Source: Nocardioidaceae bacterium (GTDB taxonomy: Bacteria; Actinomycetota; Actinomycetes; Propionibacteriales; Nocardioidaceae). Taken from it: DNA of 8,013 nt. This document shows, one piece after another, positions 6,085 to 8,013 of this stretch. A program made the translations under genes and the position numbers. Location of the stretch: NCBI GenBank assembly GCA_020438665.1, contig JAGQUE010000077.1:10685-18697 (forward strand), given 5' to 3'. Numbering within the stretch: the first letter of the stretch is position 1; each line of letters opens with the position of its first letter. The notes beneath the pieces were generated by a model. It was not told the DNA's origin, ran no database searches, and worked only from the letters and a program-made list of their open reading frames with translations.

Positions 6085-6188
6085 CCGGCGGGTTCCAGGC
6101 CGGCACGCGCAGATCAGGACACGCGTTGGCGCGCAGACGTCGCATCGACTCCCACCGGCCCGACTCCACGGGGGATCGGGCCGGTGGG
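6085..6188 (+). terminator. Strong GC hairpin between the secreted protein and the sigma gene
   Basis: CCCACCGGCCCGA (6151-6163) and TCGGGCCGGTGGG (6176-6188) are perfect 13-bp inverted repeats. After one bulged C, three further pairs (6165-6167 with 6173-6175) close a 5-nt loop, making about 16 pairs in all. A smaller stem, CCGGC/GCCGG (6085-6089 and 6099-6103), follows the stop codon at 6081. No U-run follows, as is usual in this GC range. The hairpin should end the secreted-protein transcript. It lies only 42 nt before the sigma ATG, so if the sigma mRNA starts upstream of it, it would instead be a leader attenuator. The 149-nt gap holds nothing else I can name. Confidence 0.6.
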
Positions 6189-6230
6189 CTGCGCCCTGGG
6201 CCGACGCCGTCCGCGACCGACGCGACCGAC

Positions 6231-6803
6231 ATGGCGCGTGATCCCGACGACCTGGATCGTGCGCTCGCCGGCGCCCGAGCCGGGGACGAGGTGGCCTTCG
6301 GCCGCCTCTGGCGTGAGCTCCACCCACCGCTGCTGCGCTATCTCACGGTGCGCGGCGACGAGGCACCCGAGGACGTCGCGGCCGAGACCTGGCTCCAGGT
6401 GATCAGGGATCTGGCCGGCTTCCAGGGCGGGATCACCCAGTTCCGGGCTTGGCTGTTCACGGTGGCCCGCCACCGTGCCATCGACCAGGGAAGGGCCCGA
6501 GCAGCCCGGCCGGTGGTGGTGGTCCCGGACCCGGTGGGCGCCGGGCCAGCGCAGCGGTCGGCGCCCAGCGCCGAACAGACGGCCGAGGAACGGGCGGCCA
6601 CCGCGGCGGCGCTTCGTGCGGTGGCCGGGCTGCCGCCCGACCAGGCGGAGCTCGTCATGCTCCGCGTCGTCGCGGGGCTCGACGTCGCCACGGTCGCCAA
6701 CCTGGTCGGCAAGAGCCCGGGCGCGGTGCGGGTCGCCGTCCATCGCGCCCTCAAGACGCTGTCCCAGGACCCCACAGTCCGATCAACGAGTGAGGCGGTG
6801 TGA
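6231..6803 (+). CDS. ECF-type sigma-70 family RNA polymerase sigma factor
   Basis: 190 residues. Region 2 (about 17-92): GDEVAFGRLWRELHPPLLRYL (18-38), then APEDVAAETWLQVIRDL (45-61) for -10 recognition, and FRAWLFTVARHRAIDQGRAR (71-90), the typical ECF signature. A Pro/Ala/Ser linker spans about 93-120. Region 4 (about 124-178) has LPPDQAELVMLRVVAGLDVA (134-153) and the helix-turn-helix VGKSPGAVRVAVHRALKTL (159-177) for -35 binding. No extra C-terminal domain. Start: ATG 6231 lacks a clear Shine-Dalgarno sequence; an in-frame TTG at 6126 exists but would translate the large hairpin, and the family N-terminus matches 6231. It directly precedes a membrane protein gene (stop and next GTG separated by one base), the usual layout of a sigma factor with its cognate regulator. 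Probably directs a small extracytoplasmic-stress or surface regulon. Confidence 0.9.
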   Translation: MARDPDDLDRALAGARAGDEVAFGRLWRELHPPLLRYLTVRGDEAPEDVAAETWLQVIRDLAGFQGGITQFRAWLFTVARHRAIDQGRARAARPVVVVPDPVGAGPAQRSAPSAEQTAEERAATAAALRAVAGLPPDQAELVMLRVVAGLDVATVANLVGKSPGAVRVAVHRALKTLSQDPTVRSTSEAV

Positions 6804-6804
6804 C

Positions 6805-8013
6805 GTGAGCGAGCCACAAGGCCCCCACGGCCCCGACGAGCCGACGACCCCGGTCGACGACGTCCTGCCGGCTGACCTGGTCGCCGCGTTGCGCGCCCCC
6901 GGATCGGAGGAGGAGCTGGCTGAAGAGGCCTGGTATGTCGGAGCCTTCCGGCAGCACCAGCAGACGGCGCTCGCGCCCGTCGTTCCCGCCCAGCGTGGTC
7001 CGCGCCGTCTCAACGTGCGTCGACTCGGCACCGGGGGCACGGCCGTCGTCGTGGCCGTCGCGCTCACCGGCGGCGTGGCCGCCGCCTTCACCGGCAACCT
7101 CCCGGACCCGGTGCAGCACTTCGCCCATGTCGTCATCGGGGCGCCCGCGCCCAGCCCGGAACGGCGTACCCCTGCGGCCACCGACGAGCGGACCGACGAC
7201 GCGTTGCCGGCCCCGGCCTCGCCGTCGGCGAGCCCGCCCGCGGGGTCCAGCGACGGCCCTGGGGCGAACCGCTCCTCCGGTGACGACCCGAGCGGGGGAG
7301 GGTCCCCGAGCGGAGACCTGAGCCCGACCACCGGAGGGGGCTCGCAGGGATCGGCACCGAGCCGCACCCCCAGCCCGTCGGACGAGCCGAGCTCGTCGCC
7401 CTCGCCCGTCGTCGACCCGCCGGCCGCGCTGTCGATGTCGGGGAGCTCCCACCTCGCTTCCTTCGGCGCCACCATCTCGCTCAGCGGGCGCCTCACCACC
7501 GCCTCGGGCGCACCCGCGGCCGGCCGCAAGGTCGTGCTGCTCGTGCGCGACTCCGGCGGCTGGGCAGCGCTCGCCAAGGCGACCGCCGACGGATCGGGCA
7601 ACGTCGCCGTCACCAGCCGCCCGGTCACCGGAGCGCAGCACTACCGGTGGCGCGCCAAGCCCGGCGTGAGTAGCGACGCCTGGCGGGTCAAGGTCAAGGC
7701 CACGATCTCAGCAACGGCCGACGTGGGTGACACGACCACGACCATCACGGCCGCGACGGTCGGGGCAGCGGCGGGTGACATCGTCGAGCTCTATGCCCGG
7801 GTCGGCGGACGCCTGGTCGAGGTGGGGCAGGCGGGTGTCACCGCAGGCGGCACCGCCACCTTCCGGGTCCCGACGCCGGTCCGCAAGCGGCCGTTCGGCG
7901 TACGGCTGGTCCCGACGAAGGACCACACCGCAGCGCGCGCCAAGGTCACCGTGGCTCCCGCCGCGGGCAAGCCGGTGGTCGGGACGCGGGTGCCCGGGAT
8001 GCTGGTGCCCGGG
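6805..8013 (+). CDS. Membrane protein with cytoplasmic N-terminus, Pro/Ser stalk and Ig-like units; candidate anti-sigma/sensor, 3' end cut by window
   Basis: Open for 403 codons from GTG 6805 to the window edge with no stop. GAGG (6792-6795) lies nine bases upstream, and one base separates it from the sigma stop, so translation is probably coupled. Domains: cytoplasmic, acidic then basic, 1-73, with LPADLVAALRAPGSEEEL (21-38) and AWYVGAFRQHQ (42-52); one membrane helix about 75-97 (TAVVVAVALTGGVAAAF); a juxtamembrane segment LPDPVQHFAHVVIGAP (99-114); a Pro/Ser/Gly/Asp-rich stalk to about 208; an Ig-like unit about 209-293 (ATISLSGRLTTASG, PAAGRKVVLLVRD, GWAALAKATADGSGNVAV, HYRWRAKPG); and a second unit about 294-383 (DIVELYARVGG ... 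GGTATFRV). The N-terminus has no cysteine and no HxxxCxxC zinc motif, so it is not a standard ZAS anti-sigma. Position and topology argue for a regulator of the adjacent sigma factor, reminiscent of RsgI-type anti-sigmas with outer binding domains; no homology to RsgI is claimed. Alternative: a stalked surface protein merely co-transcribed. Confidence 0.8.
   Translation, partial: MSEPQGPHGPDEPTTPVDDVLPADLVAALRAPGSEEELAEEAWYVGAFRQHQQTALAPVVPAQRGPRRLNVRRLGTGGTAVVVAVALTGGVAAAFTGNLPDPVQHFAHVVIGAPAPSPERRTPAATDERTDDALPAPASPSASPPAGSSDGPGANRSSGDDPSGGGSPSGDLSPTTGGGSQGSAPSRTPSPSDEPSSSPSPVVDPPAALSMSGSSHLASFGATISLSGRLTTASGAPAAGRKVVLLVRDSGGWAALAKATADGSGNVAVTSRPVTGAQHYRWRAKPGVSSDAWRVKVKATISATADVGDTTTTITAATVGAAAGDIVELYARVGGRLVEVGQAGVTAGGTATFRVPTPVRKRPFGVRLVPTKDHTAARAKVTVAPAAGKPVVGTRVPGMLVPG

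Noticed and set aside
6126..6230. Longer sigma factor starting at in-frame TTG 6126
   Set aside because: It would translate the 13-bp hairpin into an Arg/Pro/Gly-rich leader with no ECF similarity; ATG 6231 gives a normal N-terminus.
5137..6327. Minus-strand open frame of 396 codons opposite the secreted protein
   Set aside because: No motifs, spans two hairpins and parts of three plus-strand genes that have clear signal peptide or sigma-factor motifs.
7140..7430. GC-rich repetitive-looking stretch that could be a DNA repeat
   Set aside because: It is the Pro/Ser/Gly-coding stalk in frame with the membrane protein; no regular repeat unit is visible at DNA level.
6751..7641. Two overlapping minus-strand open frames opposite the membrane protein
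   Set aside because: The plus frame has a membrane helix, stalk and Ig-like units and is joined to the sigma gene; the antisense frames only mirror the biased Pro/Ser/Gly codons.

Overview
The window is a very GC-rich piece of an actinobacterial chromosome. The codon third positions are almost all G or C, and several genes belong to families tied to mycothiol, the actinobacterial thiol (maleylpyruvate isomerase/DinB-type proteins). The overall style fits Nocardioides or a relative, but that placement is inference. I see eight protein-coding genes (two cut by the window edges, one a probable remnant). I see no tRNA, rRNA, CRISPR array or insertion sequence.

Left part (1-2664): two minus-strand genes, a WYL-domain transcription factor (990-1961) followed by an HTH_42/AlkZ-YcaQ-like winged-helix protein (914 to beyond 1). 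They diverge from a plus-strand maleylpyruvate isomerase-fold gene (2056-2664). The 94-bp divergent control region holds a near-perfect 10-bp inverted repeat that is a good candidate operator for the WYL protein. A sensor-type repressor, a DNA-glycosylase-family protein and a thiol transferase-fold protein side by side could form a small alkylation/electrophile response locus. This is inference.

Middle (2665-5219): a long hairpin, then a remnant of a second mycothiol-dependent isomerase-type gene lacking its N-terminus and an internal block. Next comes an FAD-dependent phytoene-desaturase-like oxidoreductase (3073-4728) that may be transcribed as a leaderless mRNA. It overlaps by 4 bp a DinB/DUF664 gene (4725-5219).

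Right part (5220-8013): a secreted protein made of two Ig-like beta-sandwich units (5341-6081), a strong hairpin with 13-bp perfect arms, an ECF-type sigma factor (6231-6803), and, one base after its stop codon, a membrane protein (6805 to beyond 8013). That protein has a cytoplasmic N-terminus, a single membrane segment, a long Pro/Ser/Gly stalk and extracytoplasmic Ig-like units resembling those of the secreted protein. It looks like an unconventional anti-sigma/sensor without the usual zinc motif. A candidate ECF-type promoter lies before the secreted protein. This sigma / membrane sensor / secreted Ig-like protein set is the most interesting part of the window.
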